Assembly (NCBI RefSeq): GCF_900114325.1
Contig: NZ_FOSR01000014.1
Coordinates: forward strand, 20,678-84,677
DNA: 64,000 bases
Direction: 5' to 3'
Source: Rhodanobacter glycinis
GTDB lineage: Bacteria; Pseudomonadota; Gammaproteobacteria; Xanthomonadales; Rhodanobacteraceae
Below the pieces are notes generated by a model. That model searched no databases. It had not been told where the DNA came from and worked only from the letters and a program-made list of their open reading frames with translations. The position numbers and the translations under genes were made by a program. Below are positions 9,271-17,928 of this stretch, piece by piece; the stretch's first letter is position 1; each line of letters opens with the position of its first letter.

Positions 9271-10022
9271 CCGCGACGCGCACGCCGCAGCTGGCGGAAG
9301 CCACGGACGCGTCGTCGATCTCGCCCACGCACCGCGTGGCCCTGGTCACCGGCGCCAACCGCGGGCTGGGTTTCGAGGTGACGCGCCAGCTGGCCGAACG
9401 CGGCTACACCGTGTTGCTCGGTGCGCGCGATCCTGCCAAAGGCAAGCAGGCGGCGAAGTTGCTGGCCGGCCATGCGGGCGCGGTGGTCCCGGTGACGCTC
9501 GACGTGGATCGGCCGGAACAGGTCGACGCCGTGGCCGCACTGATCGAACGCAAGTACGGCCGCCTCGACGTGCTGGTGAACAACGCCGGCGGCCATCTGG
9601 ACGCGACTGCCCGCGCCGAAAGCGTGGACGTCGCCACGGTACAAGCCGCGCTCGACACCCATCTGCTCGGCGCGTGGCGCCTGTGCCGCGCGCTGCTGCC
9701 GCTGATGCGCCGGCACGGCTACGGCCGCATCGTCAACGTCACCAGCGGTTGCGCCACCGGTGCGCCGGATGCCATCGGCTATCCCGCCTACCGCGTATCC
9801 AAGGCCGCGTTGAACGCCTTCACCCGCACCCTCGCCACCGAGCTGGCCGGCAGCGGCATCCTGGTCAACGCGGTCTGCCCCGGCTGGGTCGCCACCGACC
9901 TCGGCGGCAGCGGCGGACGGCCCGTCGAACAAGGCGCCGCCGGCATCGTGTGGGCTGCGTGTCTTCCCGAACCCGGCGTCAATGGCAGGCTGTTCCGCGA
10001 TGGCCAACGGATCGACTGGTAG
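9267..10022 (+). CDS. Short-chain dehydrogenase/reductase at the end of the efflux operon
   Basis: This 251 aa classical SDR is an NAD(P)-dependent oxidoreductase. The cofactor motif is TGANRGLG near residue 23, the structural NNAG is in VLVNNAGGHLD, and the active site is Tyr-x-x-x-Lys in YRVSK, with the preceding Ser in NVTSGC. The start is set by the 4-base ATGA overlap with the outer-membrane factor gene, which indicates translational coupling. A carbonyl-reducing enzyme co-expressed with an efflux pump suggests detoxification of a carbonyl compound that the pump also handles. The substrate is unknown. It resembles carbonyl reductase-like SDRs. Confidence 0.88.
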   Translation: MTATRTPQLAEATDASSISPTHRVALVTGANRGLGFEVTRQLAERGYTVLLGARDPAKGKQAAKLLAGHAGAVVPVTLDVDRPEQVDAVAALIERKYGRLDVLVNNAGGHLDATARAESVDVATVQAALDTHLLGAWRLCRALLPLMRRHGYGRIVNVTSGCATGAPDAIGYPAYRVSKAALNAFTRTLATELAGSGILVNAVCPGWVATDLGGSGGRPVEQGAAGIVWAACLPEPGVNGRLFRDGQRIDW

Positions 10023-10068
10023 CCAGCAACCACCCGTTGCCGTACAGCTCGAAAACCCCGTACCCCCT

Positions 10069-10142
10069 GTAGGAGCGCACCCTGTGCGCGATGGCTTTTC
10101 CGCGACGTGACGAAGAGCATCGCGCACAGGGTGCGCTCCTAC
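10069..10142. terminator. Long hairpin between convergent genes (REP-like, likely bidirectional terminator)
   Basis: The arm GTAGGAGCGCACCCTGTGCG is mirrored by CGCACAGGGTGCGCTCCTAC about 30 bases further on, giving a perfect 20-bp stem or longer. It lies between the SDR gene (plus) and the AI-2E transporter gene (minus), where a terminator is expected. The motif GTAGGAGCGCACCCTGTGCG is a well-known type of interspersed palindrome in gammaproteobacteria. Confidence 0.65.
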
Positions 10143-10199
10143 ACGGCATCCAACCAGGAGCGTGGTGTGGCGCCCCCCATGGGTCGCGAAGCATGCCTC

Positions 10200-11384
10200 C
10201 TACCGCTGCACCATCAGCGCGAACCATTCCCAGCCGCGCATGTGCTCGGCGATCAGCTTGGTGCTGGTCAGCATCGGCACCGCCAGCAGCGCGCCGGGAA
10301 CACCCCACAGCCAGCCCCAGATCAGCAGCCAGAGCAGGATCGCGATCGGACTCACGCGCATGCGCCGACCAAGGATCATCGGCGTGATCACGTTGCCCTC
10401 GAACGCGGTGATGCAGGCGAAGCACAGCGCTGGCAGCACGGCACCGCCCAGCGCGTCGAAATGGATCAGCCCGACCAGCAGCAGCACGGTCGTGGTGACG
10501 ATGGCGCCGACGTAGGGAATGAAGTTGGCCAGCATCGCCACCGCGCCCCACAGCAACGGATCGGGCACGTGCAGCAGCCACAGCATGCCTGCGGTGACCG
10601 CGCCCAGGGTGAAGTTGATCACCGTGGTGGTGAGGATGTAGCGCGACACCTCGACCTGGATGCTGCGCACGATCGACACGGCATGGCGCTTGTAGCGGAA
10701 GTCCGGGCCGATCTCGACCAGCCGTCGCAGCAACGTGTCGCCATAGACCAGGAAGAAGAACACCAGCAGCACCACGCTCAACACCGCCGCCAGTACTTTC
10801 GGGGCGGTGGACACCACGTCCCACGCGCTGATCGCCACATCGGCCGGATGCGGAACCGCGCGCGTCGGATGTCCGTTGACCAGCGTCTGGGTGGCGCGGT
10901 TGGCTGCCTCCAGCGGCCGGGTGATGTGTTCCAGCTTGGGAATGAAACTGCGGATCGCGTGCGGGGCATTGTGGAACCAGCCCATCGCCGGTTGCGCCAG
11001 CAGGCCGATGCCGGTGCCGATGCCGCCGATCAGCGCGATCACCAGCACGCTGGCCGCCAGCGCGCGCGGAATGTGCCGGCGCGCGGCGAACGCAACGATG
11101 GGATTGAGCGCCAGGCCGATGAACGCGGCCAGCACCAGCGGGATCAGCAGCGCGCGGGTGATCGTGGCGGTATACAGCAACGCCAGCAGCAGCATCGCAT
11201 TGAGCACCACGCGAATGCCGCGCAGATGGCGGCGCACGCCACGACCGCTGCGCAGGCTGTGCGACAACCGCCGCACGTGCGTCACGCCAGGCGGGACATC
11301 CTGCACATCCTGCACCACCGCGTGCACGGGCACGTCGCCGCCAGCGGCCACGGCTGGCGCACCAGGAGGATCGATCGTGTTCAT
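10200..11384 (-). CDS. AI-2E family transporter (putative permease)
   Basis: This 394 aa polytopic membrane protein belongs to the AI-2E/PerM/TqsA family. Hydrophobic segments are clear at about residues 60-105, 130-150, 220-245, 280-300, 310-335 and 345-385, and the family-typical RYILTTTVINFTLGAVTAG and ILGRRMRVSPIAILLWLLIWGWLWG are present. Family members export autoinducer-2 or act as sodium/proton antiporters, and the sequence alone does not say which. The start is placed at 11384 because the stop of the upstream gene overlaps it by four bases (ATGA). An N-terminal extension open to 11708 is another gene in a different frame. Confidence 0.88.
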   Translation of the reverse strand: MNTIDPPGAPAVAAGGDVPVHAVVQDVQDVPPGVTHVRRLSHSLRSGRGVRRHLRGIRVVLNAMLLLALLYTATITRALLIPLVLAAFIGLALNPIVAFAARRHIPRALAASVLVIALIGGIGTGIGLLAQPAMGWFHNAPHAIRSFIPKLEHITRPLEAANRATQTLVNGHPTRAVPHPADVAISAWDVVSTAPKVLAAVLSVVLLVFFFLVYGDTLLRRLVEIGPDFRYKRHAVSIVRSIQVEVSRYILTTTVINFTLGAVTAGMLWLLHVPDPLLWGAVAMLANFIPYVGAIVTTTVLLLVGLIHFDALGGAVLPALCFACITAFEGNVITPMILGRRMRVSPIAILLWLLIWGWLWGVPGALLAVPMLTSTKLIAEHMRGWEWFALMVQR

Positions 11385-11674
11385 GCCTGCGGATCGCCGC
11401 CCGCCGCTCCCAGTTCGGCCAGCAAGCGAGCGCCATGCGCCACGATGTCGGCGAAACCGCCACCGAGCAGCGTACCGAGGCCCGGCACGCGCAACGGATG
11501 CACGTTCAATTGGCCCAGCACGAAACCGGCGCCGGCCGCCGCGCCCACCGTGGCCAGCGGATAGCGATGCCCGCGCGCCAGCAAGGCCGCCGCCGGCGTC
11601 GCCAGCTCGGCGCGGTGCGCCGCCACCTGCGCCTGCGCGGTGCGCACCTTGGTCAATTCCCCGAGCAGCTTCAT
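11381..11674 (-). CDS. Small YqjK-like protein of the membrane-stress operon
   Basis: This 97 aa protein is encoded between the YqjE-like gene and the AI-2E transporter, overlapping both by four bases. The N-terminal half is Ala-rich and probably helical (KVRTAQAQVAAHRAELAT). A Gly/Ala-rich hydrophobic stretch follows (ATVGAAAGAGFVLGQL, about 42-57). No domain is recognised with confidence. Position mirrors enterobacterial yqjD-yqjE-yqjK, so it may be the YqjK counterpart. Its role is unknown. Confidence 0.7.
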   Translation of the reverse strand: MKLLGELTKVRTAQAQVAAHRAELATPAAALLARGHRYPLATVGAAAGAGFVLGQLNVHPLRVPGLGTLLGGGFADIVAHGARLLAELGAAGGDPQA

Positions 11675-12180
11675 CGTTCCGTCTCCCCCTCGTGCTTCGA
11701 TTCGGCACCCACGCCCCGATCGGCCCTGCGCAGCGTCTCGTGCATCATCGCGCGCCACTCGCTGCGCGTGGCGGGCAGGCTCATCCAGTGCATGCAGCGC
11801 CGGAACAGCAGGATCGCGCCGAACAGGAACAACGCCTGCAGCAACGCCAGAACCAGCAACGCCCAGGTCCACGAACCGAACCATGTCGCCAGCAAGACGC
11901 CGACCAGGCCCAGCAAGGTCAGCCCCAGGCCCACGCCGGCCACCGTGGCCGCCAGCCCCGCCACCAGCATCCACGATACCGCACTGCGCGCCAGCCCGAG
12001 TTCGGTGGCCAGCAAGTGCAACTGGGCACCGAACAACTTGCGCACCGCGCGCCCCAACTGGCCAACTTCGGCCAGCAGGGACGGTGCTGGCTCGGCGGGC
12101 GGCTCGCTCGATGACGGCTTGCTCGCCGAGGGACCGGGCGGCGGCGTGCCCGTCGCGTCCTCAGCCACGGAATCGTGCAT
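11671..12180 (-). CDS. YqjE-like phage-holin-superfamily membrane protein
   Basis: This 169 aa protein has a Pro/Ser-rich N-terminus (about 1-35), an amphipathic stretch, and two adjacent hydrophobic segments (about 68-100 and 105-128), followed by a basic tail. This is the layout of the holin-like family that includes E. coli YqjE. It lies downstream of a YqjD-like gene, as in enterobacteria, and overlaps the next gene by four bases. YqjE-type proteins are stationary-phase inner-membrane proteins of unclear function. There is no phage context here, so a lytic holin role is unlikely. Confidence 0.75.
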   Translation of the reverse strand: MHDSVAEDATGTPPPGPSASKPSSSEPPAEPAPSLLAEVGQLGRAVRKLFGAQLHLLATELGLARSAVSWMLVAGLAATVAGVGLGLTLLGLVGVLLATWFGSWTWALLVLALLQALFLFGAILLFRRCMHWMSLPATRSEWRAMMHETLRRADRGVGAESKHEGETER

Positions 12181-12206
12181 CCGCCATGCCCGTGCCGTTC
12201 ACCACG

Positions 12207-12569
12207 TCAGCGACGCAGGATGCGGCCAAGCAGCCAGCCCGCGCCCAGCGCGATGGCCACCGACTGCACCGGTTTTTCGCGCACGTAGTCGCGCGCCTGG
12301 TCCAGCCATTCATCGGCACGATCCACGCTGCGGTCATAGGCCGCACGGCCGCGCTCGCCCAGCTCGCTGGCCTTGTCGGTGGCGCGATTGGCGGCATCGG
12401 CAGCCTTGTCGGTGGCGTGGTGCAGGCTTTCCTCGACGTGGTCGGCAGCGCGATCAACGGCATCCTTGGTGCTGGCCACCGCGTCGGATGTCGCCTGCTT
12501 GACGCGTGCGGCGCCTTCGTCGATGCGGCTGCCGGCCTCGGCGGCCTGCGTCTGGACTTGCTTGCTCAT
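12207..12569 (-). CDS. DUF883 / ElaB-YqjD-like membrane-anchored protein
   Basis: This 120 aa protein is a long hydrophilic, Ala/Asp/Lys-rich helix (residues about 1-95) ending in a short C-terminal membrane anchor (VQSVAIALGAGWLLGRILRR). This matches the YqjD/ElaB family, in which the protein sits in the inner membrane and, in E. coli, associates with ribosomes in stationary phase. The start MSKQVQ is chosen over an upstream in-frame ATG at 12599. It precedes the YqjE-like gene, which supports the assignment. Confidence 0.82.
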   Translation of the reverse strand: MSKQVQTQAAEAGSRIDEGAARVKQATSDAVASTKDAVDRAADHVEESLHHATDKAADAANRATDKASELGERGRAAYDRSVDRADEWLDQARDYVREKPVQSVAIALGAGWLLGRILRR

Positions 12570-12645
12570 GGTTGTCTCCGGAGTCGGGGAGGGGATCACT
12601 CTAGCGGGTTGGCGCCACCGTCGGCGTGCCGCCTCGGCCGATCAT

Positions 12646-12801
12646 TCAGCCAGAACGACGGAAAAACGCGATCGCCGCCAGAATCAGGAAAATGACGAAC
12701 AAGACCTTGGCAATCCATGCCGCCGTGCCGGCGATGCCGGTGAAGCCCAGCAACGCGGCGATGATGGCGATCACCAGAAAGACCAAGGCGTAGTGCAGCA
12801 T
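12646..12801 (-). CDS. DUF1328 small membrane protein (YtjA-like)
   Basis: This 51 aa protein consists of two hydrophobic helices: [19 protein letters not shown], then [23 protein letters not shown]. The pattern with [10 protein letters not shown] in the turn is the DUF1328/YtjA signature. It is often placed beside YqjD-type genes and induced in stationary phase or envelope stress. The ATG at 12801 gives the standard family length, although the frame is open far upstream. Confidence 0.88.
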   Translation of the reverse strand: MLHYALVFLVIAIIAALLGFTGIAGTAAWIAKVLFVIFLILAAIAFFRRSG

Positions 12802-13048
12802 GGTGGGTTCCTCTTGACAGTGCAGGAGCCGCCCAAGCGCTCCACGCCGCCATTTCCCCACAACCCATGCGCGCTGGGCGTGAAGGCCGTCCGCGCCGGC
12901 CTGCACGCGCCGCCCACATCGGACGGGCAACGCGATCGCAGAAACCGTGCCCGCGATCACGCGGCGGGTCGCGTCGATAACCCAGCAGCGCGGCCAGCTC
13001 AAGCCCGTCAGGCTCCCGGAGGCGGCCAGCCGCCCCGGCGTGGCCCGA

Positions 13049-13669
13049 TCACGCCGCGGCGGGATTGATCGTGTAGGTGCCCAGCAGTTCCGCTTCGGCC
13101 AGCACATGACCGGCCATCGCCGCGCGCAACTCGGCCAGATCGAAACCCGGATGCAGGTCGAGCTCGGCCACGTCCAGCGCGTGGATGCGGAAGTGATAGT
13201 GGTGCACGATGCTGTCGTTCCACGGCGGGCACGGGCCGTCGTAACCCAGGTAGTCGCCGGCCATCTCGGCATCGCCGGCAAACCAGCCGGTGTAATCGTT
13301 CTTGCCCTGCACGCTGCCGGGCGGACCGAAGGGTTCGCGCTTGCCGCGCGGGGTGATGCCATCGCAGCAGGCACCCTCGCCCAGCTCGCCGCACTCGGGC
13401 GGAATGTTCGCCATCAGCCAGTGCACGAACTCCACGCGGGGCAGGTCGGCAGGAACCGTGCGGCCTTCCTTGTTCACGTCATCGCCACGACTGGGCACGT
13501 CGGTGTCGATGCAGGTGAGCACGAACGAACGGGTGTCGTTCGGGGCGTCCGTCCACAACAGGTGCGGGCTGAGGTTGTCGGACAGCTCGACCGGCTTGCC
13601 TGGCTTGCCGAAGGCGTTGCGGGTGGGGATGGGGTGGGTGTGTTGGAAGTTGTCGCTTTGCAGTTGCAT
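13049..13669 (-). CDS. YbhB/YbcL family Raf-kinase-inhibitor-like protein
   Basis: This 206 aa protein has the phosphatidylethanolamine-binding protein fold. The family motifs are visible: [10 protein letters not shown] and [11 protein letters not shown] in the N-terminal half, then NDYTGWF and [24 protein letters not shown] in the second. The conserved Asp/His residues that line the anion-binding pocket are kept. It is slightly longer than E. coli YbhB. The biochemical role of bacterial members is unsettled. There is no signal peptide. Confidence 0.9.
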   Translation of the reverse strand: MQLQSDNFQHTHPIPTRNAFGKPGKPVELSDNLSPHLLWTDAPNDTRSFVLTCIDTDVPSRGDDVNKEGRTVPADLPRVEFVHWLMANIPPECGELGEGACCDGITPRGKREPFGPPGSVQGKNDYTGWFAGDAEMAGDYLGYDGPCPPWNDSIVHHYHFRIHALDVAELDLHPGFDLAELRAAMAGHVLAEAELLGTYTINPAAA

Positions 13670-14340
13670 GAGGGGCTTCCGTTTTTGGGATTTTGTTTAT
13701 CGTAGTGGGTGGGGCGTGATGTTGGGTTGCTCGCCTGCGGGGGGCTCTTTCGCTTGTGTCAGCGTGATCGATGACGGGCTCGCCTGCGGCGGGCTTTCGA
13801 GCGCCTGCCGGCGCCCGAGTCACTTCTCTTTGCTGGCTCAAAGAGAAGTAACCCAGAGAAATGGCCTGTGGGACCCGCCGACCCTACAAGCCTTGGCGAT
13901 CGAGGTGTTTGGAACTTGCGTGGCTCTTCCTGTTACACGGGCGTCCACACCGCGCCGTCACCGTCAACTGAGGGGTAGGAAGAGCGGACGCGTGTGGTCG
14001 AGCTTGGCGCTGCGGTGTGCGGCTTTTTCATTCCCTTCGAGAGCGGCGCGCGGCGGAGGATCAGGCCCGCAGGGTGGCTGGCATGGATGCCAGCCAGTTC
14101 GACGCCAGGGCAGGAGGCCCTGTCGGCGAACCCCCGTAGCCGGGCGCGGACCCGCCGGCTCGAAGAGCCGGGGGGCGCGAACGCAGGGTGCCCCTCTCTT
14201 GGGTTACTTTCTCTCGGGCAAGCGAGAGAAAGTGACTCGGCCACCGGCAGGCGGTCGAAACCTCCGTCACCACAGGTGACGGCACACACCAGTGGCATCC
14301 GGCCATCCAACAAAACACTCGTGCGCCAGCACACCCACTC
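13670..14340. repeat. Gene-free stretch with a long inverted-repeat element
   Basis: About 670 bases separate the YbhB-like and sorbosone dehydrogenase-like genes. The ends of an internal block mirror each other: about 13786-13860 carries CGAGTCACTTCTCTTTG and CAAAGAGAAGTAACCC, and about 14208-14274 carries GGGTTACTTTCTCTCG and CGAGAGAAAGTGACTCGG, followed in both cases by CACCGGCAGGCGGTCGAAA-like sequence. The block is therefore an inverted-repeat element of about 490 bases. No convincing gene is seen, and the open frames across it lack family resemblance. Confidence 0.6.
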
Positions 14341-15444
14341 TCAGGGTGTGTATGTCACCCGATACACCGCCCCCGCCAAATCATCACTGACCAGCAAACT
14401 CCCATCGGGCAGCGGCTGCACATCCACAGGACGGCCCCAGGCTTTCTGATCCTGCTGGAAGCCGGTGATCAGGGGTTCGTAGGAGACCACCTTGTCGCCA
14501 TGCAGGCGCACCGTCATCACGCGATAACCGGATTTTTGAGTGCGATTCCACGAGCCGTGTTCGGCGATGATGATGGCGCCGCGATAGCTGGCCGGGAATT
14601 GCCGGCCGTTGTAGAAGCGCATGCCGAGCGAGGCCACGTGGGCGCCGAGTTTCAGCACCGGCGGGGTGTAGTTTTTGCAGGAATGGCCCTTGCCGAATTC
14701 CGGGTCGAGGATGTCGCCTTCGTGGCAGAACGGGTAGCCGAAGTTTTCGCCCAGGTGCGAGACCCTGTTCAACTCGTCGCTGGGCACGTTGTCGCCGAGC
14801 ATGTCGCGACCGTTGTCGGTGAACCACAGCTGGTGCGAGCCACGGCGCCAGTCGAAGCCGACGGTGTTGCGGATGCCGTAGGCCACGTCCTGCACGTCGC
14901 TGCCGTCCGGGTTCATGCGCAGCAGCTTGGCGTAGCCATTGCCCGGGTTGCAGATGTTGCAGGGTGCGCCGATCGGCACGTAGAGCTTGCTGTCCGGGCC
15001 GAAGGCGATGAATTTCCAGCCGTGGTGACGCTTGGTGGGCAATTTGTCGTAGACCACCTGCGGCGTCGGCGGGTCGTCGAGGTGGTCCTCGATGTCGCGC
15101 AACACCAGGATGCGGCTGACCGCTGAGACGTACAGATCGCCATCGTGGAACGCCACGCCCACCGGCATTTCCAGGCCACTGGCGATCACGCGCACCTTGT
15201 CGGCGCGGCCGTCGTGGTTCGTGTCGGTCAGCGCATAGACCTTGCCGGCGCCCATCGAGCCCACGAACACGGTGCCCTTCGCACCGAGCGCAATCTCGCG
15301 CGCATTCGGCACCTGGTCCGAATACACCGCGATATGGAAACCCTTCGGCAACACCAGCTTGTCGAGCTGCGGCGAAGCCAGCGCCGGTACTGGCAACAGC
15401 ATCGACATCATCACCATCGACAGCAGGCACGACACAATGCGCAT
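14341..15444 (-). CDS. Secreted sorbosone/glucose dehydrogenase-like beta-propeller protein
   Basis: This 367 aa protein starts with a signal peptide (MRIVSCLLSMVMMSMLLPVPALA) and continues as a six-bladed beta-propeller of the soluble quinoprotein glucose/L-sorbosone dehydrogenase family. Supporting motifs are LPKGFHIAVYSD, GSMGAGKVYALTDTN, KRHHGWKFIAFGPDSKLYVPIGAPCN, FDWRRGSHQLWFTDNGRDMLGDNVP and AEHGSWNRTQKSGYRV. Related enzymes use PQQ and calcium to oxidise sugars in the periplasm. No PQQ synthesis genes are in view. The ATG at 15444 is chosen because it begins the signal peptide. Confidence 0.87.
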   Translation of the reverse strand: MRIVSCLLSMVMMSMLLPVPALASPQLDKLVLPKGFHIAVYSDQVPNAREIALGAKGTVFVGSMGAGKVYALTDTNHDGRADKVRVIASGLEMPVGVAFHDGDLYVSAVSRILVLRDIEDHLDDPPTPQVVYDKLPTKRHHGWKFIAFGPDSKLYVPIGAPCNICNPGNGYAKLLRMNPDGSDVQDVAYGIRNTVGFDWRRGSHQLWFTDNGRDMLGDNVPSDELNRVSHLGENFGYPFCHEGDILDPEFGKGHSCKNYTPPVLKLGAHVASLGMRFYNGRQFPASYRGAIIIAEHGSWNRTQKSGYRVMTVRLHGDKVVSYEPLITGFQQDQKAWGRPVDVQPLPDGSLLVSDDLAGAVYRVTYTP

Positions 15445-15542
15445 GGCGGCGACTCCGTAGCGAGAAGCCCCAAGCCTATACCGACCGCCACGCCACGGCA
15501 GCATCCGCTCTGCTAACGTGGCGCACTTCACAGGGAGGCCGC

Positions 15543-17021
15543 ATGGGCGAGCTTGAGGATCTGACTACGCTGGTGCGCGCGGCCACGCCGCTGCTGGTGA
15601 TCGAAACGGTGGACGAGCAGCGGGTGGTGGAATGCTTCCGCCACGTCATCGCGCAGTCGCTGCGCCCGCTGTGGCGCTGGACGCTGACCGACGGCCTGCG
15701 CCGGCTCGACTTCGCCGCCGAAACCGAGTCGGTGGCGCCCGACGCCACCACCACGCTGGATGCGATCCGCGCCGCCGAAGCGGCCGGTATCTACCTGATG
15801 TTCGACTTCCACCCGTTCCTGCGCTACGCGATGAGCCAGCGCCTGCTGCGCGAAATCGTGCAACGGGAACGCTCGGCGGCGCACACTCTCGTGCTGGTCG
15901 GCGCCAAGATCGAACTGCCCGACGAACTGGAAGCACTCGCGCTGCGCGTGCCACTGTCGCTGCCCGACCTGAAGGAACTGGCCGGTATCATGCGCGGCGA
16001 AGCGGTGGCCTGGCAGCGCGAGCAGGGCCGCAAGCTGGAAGTGGACAACGAGGCCGCGCGCACCATCGTGCGCAACCTGCTCGGCCTCACCGCGCCGGAC
16101 GCGCGGCGCATCGTGCGCAAGCTGATCTACAACGACGGCGCGCTCGGCCAGGCCGATCTGCCGGTACTGATGCAGTCGAAGTTCGACCTGCTCAACCGCT
16201 CCGGCCTGCTGCACTACGAATACGCCACCGCCAGCTTCGCCGACATCGCCGGCGTCAGCCACGTGCGCGAATGGGTGCAGCGTCGCCGTGCCGTATTCCT
16301 GGCTGCCACACCCGATCCCGTACTCGACCCGCCCAAAGGCGTGTTGCTGCTCGGCGTGCAGGGCTGCGGCAAAAGCCTCGCCGCCAAAGCCATCGCCGGC
16401 GGCTTCGGCGTGCCGCTGGTGCGGCTGGATTTCGGCACGCTGTACGACAAGTACCAGGGCGAAACCGAGAAAAACCTGCGCGAAGCCCTGGCCAGCACCG
16501 AACTGCTGGCGCCGTGCGTGCTGTGGATCGACGAGATCGAAAAAGGCCTGGCCAGCGGCGGCGGCGAGGATGGCGGCGTGTCGCGCCGCGTGCTCGGCTA
16601 CCTGCTCACCTGGATGGCCGAACGCAAGAGCAAGGTATTCGTCGTCGCCACCGCCAACGCCGTGCACGAACTGCCCGCCGAACTGCTGCGCAAGGGCCGC
16701 TTCGACGAAATCTTCTTCGTCGACCTGCCACGCCCCGAGGTGCGCCAGCAAATCTTCGCCCTGCACCTGAAACAACGAAAACTTGATCCCACCAGCTTTG
16801 ATCTGCCCGCCCTGGCCGCGGCCAGTGAAGGCTTCTCCGGCGCCGAAATCGAACAAGCCGTCGTCAGCGCGCTCTACGACGCCGCAGCCAGCGAAGGCGG
16901 GCTCGACCAACCCACCTTGCTGACCGCCCTGGGCAGCACCCGCCCGCTGTCCGTGCTGATGGCCGAGCAGGTCGAGGCGCTGCGTGAATGGGCTCGGGGG
17001 CGCTGCGTGGCAGCCGATTGA
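15543..17021 (+). CDS. AAA+ ATPase, Ycf46-like
   Basis: This 492 aa cytoplasmic ATPase has an N-terminal domain (about 1-220) and one AAA+ module. Walker A is GVQGCGKS (271-278), Walker B is VLWIDEIEKG (326-335), and the sensor/arginine region includes TANAVHELPAELLRKGRFDEIFFVDLP, typical of classic AAA proteins. The N-terminal part matches the Ycf46 group found in chloroplasts, cyanobacteria and scattered proteobacteria, where it has been linked to inorganic carbon or stress handling without a firm mechanism. A strong Shine-Dalgarno GGGAGG precedes the ATG. It stands alone, divergent from the dehydrogenase gene. Confidence 0.85.
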   Translation: MGELEDLTTLVRAATPLLVIETVDEQRVVECFRHVIAQSLRPLWRWTLTDGLRRLDFAAETESVAPDATTTLDAIRAAEAAGIYLMFDFHPFLRYAMSQRLLREIVQRERSAAHTLVLVGAKIELPDELEALALRVPLSLPDLKELAGIMRGEAVAWQREQGRKLEVDNEAARTIVRNLLGLTAPDARRIVRKLIYNDGALGQADLPVLMQSKFDLLNRSGLLHYEYATASFADIAGVSHVREWVQRRRAVFLAATPDPVLDPPKGVLLLGVQGCGKSLAAKAIAGGFGVPLVRLDFGTLYDKYQGETEKNLREALASTELLAPCVLWIDEIEKGLASGGGEDGGVSRRVLGYLLTWMAERKSKVFVVATANAVHELPAELLRKGRFDEIFFVDLPRPEVRQQIFALHLKQRKLDPTSFDLPALAAASEGFSGAEIEQAVVSALYDAAASEGGLDQPTLLTALGSTRPLSVLMAEQVEALREWARGRCVAAD

Positions 17022-17131
17022 CGGCAATGGAAAAGTCCGGCTTGTACGCGAAGTGAGCCATCCGGGGAGGCCCAGAGGGGGCAGCAAATCATTCGCTGAC
17101 CTGATTGGCGACGATGCTCAGCTAAAAAAGA

Positions 17132-17235
17132 CCGTTCGCGCTGAGCGTAGCTTGCGTTAGCAAGCGGAGTCGAAGCGCCTACAGCGCGATCACCCTTCGA
17201 CTCCGGCCCTACGGGCCTACGCTCAGGGCGAACGG
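17132..17235. repeat. Inverted repeat upstream of the cassette cluster
   Basis: The arms CCGTTCGCGCTGAGCGTAG..GGAGTCGAAG and CTTCGACTCCGG..CTACGCTCAGGGCGAACGG mirror one another across about 100 bases. This CTTCGACTCC/GCTCAGGGCGAACGG palindrome is of a type commonly interspersed in xanthomonad genomes. The rest of the 471-base gap after the AAA ATPase gene (17022-17492) shows no gene. Confidence 0.7.
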
Positions 17236-17475
17236 CGAGGCATCGGCTGAACCTTGTCGCTAATCAGGTTCGCCGAACCTCCGAGATCGTCCTCGCTCTC
17301 ACCACGGATAAACGGCGGCGCGGCACGCTGGCGCGAAAAGCTGCATGATTAGACGGCAGGTTCAGGCTGCAACACCGATCCAATATGTTGATTCGTGTAG
17401 TCATCAACCGACAGACGAGTTCCAACGACCGGGTTTATGCTGCAGGAATAGGTTGCACTTCGTCATTCAATTTAA

Positions 17476-17482
17476 GTTAGCT
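17476..17482 (+). other. Candidate integron core site (GTTAGCT), left edge of cassette 1
   Basis: GTTAGCT is close to the integron core consensus GTTRRRY and lies 10 bases before the first cassette gene. It is the exact reverse complement of AGCTAAC (17856-17862) at the far end of the same segment. In integrons the first bases of an inserted cassette are complementary to its own far-end R'' box, so this matching pair is the expected signature. Confidence 0.55.
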
Positions 17483-17492
17483 GCCAACAGAT

Positions 17493-17861
17493 ATGTCGCG
17501 CCCATACAAATTTTGCCCATTTTGCAGCCGGCGAGTCCCTATCGCATTTCTTGCACTTTGCGGCTTGTCGGGGACCTTCCGTCCGCCACGCTGCTCCTTC
17601 AAGTGCCAGGAGTGCACGAATACTTCGTACGCCCCTCGGCGGTGGGAATATCAAACTACACTTGTATCAATTGGCATTGTGTTTGCGGCAATCGCACTAC
17701 TGTTCGCATCCGAGGTGTTCAGCACGCCGTATAGCGGTGCAAAGTTATGGTTCGCGGTTGCTTCGGGCAGTGCGGCCGGGCTACTGTTAGAGTACTTTGT
17801 AATAGGCATAGTCCGTTGGCTTACGTTGAGCAAGATGCATCTGAGAAAGGTGCGCAGCTAA
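17493..17861 (+). CDS. Cassette-borne small membrane protein with N-terminal zinc ribbon
   Basis: This 122 aa protein matches no family I recognise. Its N-terminus carries two Cys pairs, CPFC (residues 9-12) and CQEC (38-41), which would form a zinc ribbon. Two hydrophobic segments follow (about 54-70, TTLVSIGIVFAAIALLF, and 82-108, AVASGSAAGLLLEYFVIGIV), then a basic tail. Base composition is clearly lower in G+C than the neighbours and codon use differs, indicating acquisition. The stop codon overlaps the R'' box of an attC-like site, and the start lies 10 bases after a core site, as in integron gene cassettes. Confidence 0.7.
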   Translation: MSRPYKFCPFCSRRVPIAFLALCGLSGTFRPPRCSFKCQECTNTSYAPRRWEYQTTLVSIGIVFAAIALLFASEVFSTPYSGAKLWFAVASGSAAGLLLEYFVIGIVRWLTLSKMHLRKVRS

Positions 17862-17928
17862 CTATGTCGGTCAACCGGACGCAAATCCCGCTACGCGGTC
17901 TTTGCGCCTGTTACCTCAAGCGTTAGGC
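17856..17928 (+). other. attC-like recombination site 1 (73 bp)
   Basis: The site runs from R'' AGCTAAC (17856-17862) to R' GTTAGGC (17922-17928). Between them GGTCAACCGGACGCAAA pairs imperfectly with TTTGCGCCTGTTACCT, leaving 5-6 base spacers beside the core boxes and unpaired bases in the arms. This is the folded-hairpin layout of integron attC sites, and the length is within their usual range. Confidence 0.65.

Noticed and set aside
10107..11564. A 485-codon open frame opposite the AI-2E transporter
   Set aside because: It is His/Arg/Gln-rich with no domain. The transporter frame has clear membrane helices and overlaps its neighbour by ATGA.
11671..12180. A phage holin, suggesting a prophage remnant
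   Set aside because: The gene belongs to a YqjD/YqjE-type chromosomal stress cluster and no phage genes are nearby.
13302..14279. Long open frame across the repeat-rich gap
   Set aside because: It spans the YbhB-like gene and the inverted-repeat element, with no family resemblance and a repetitive sequence.
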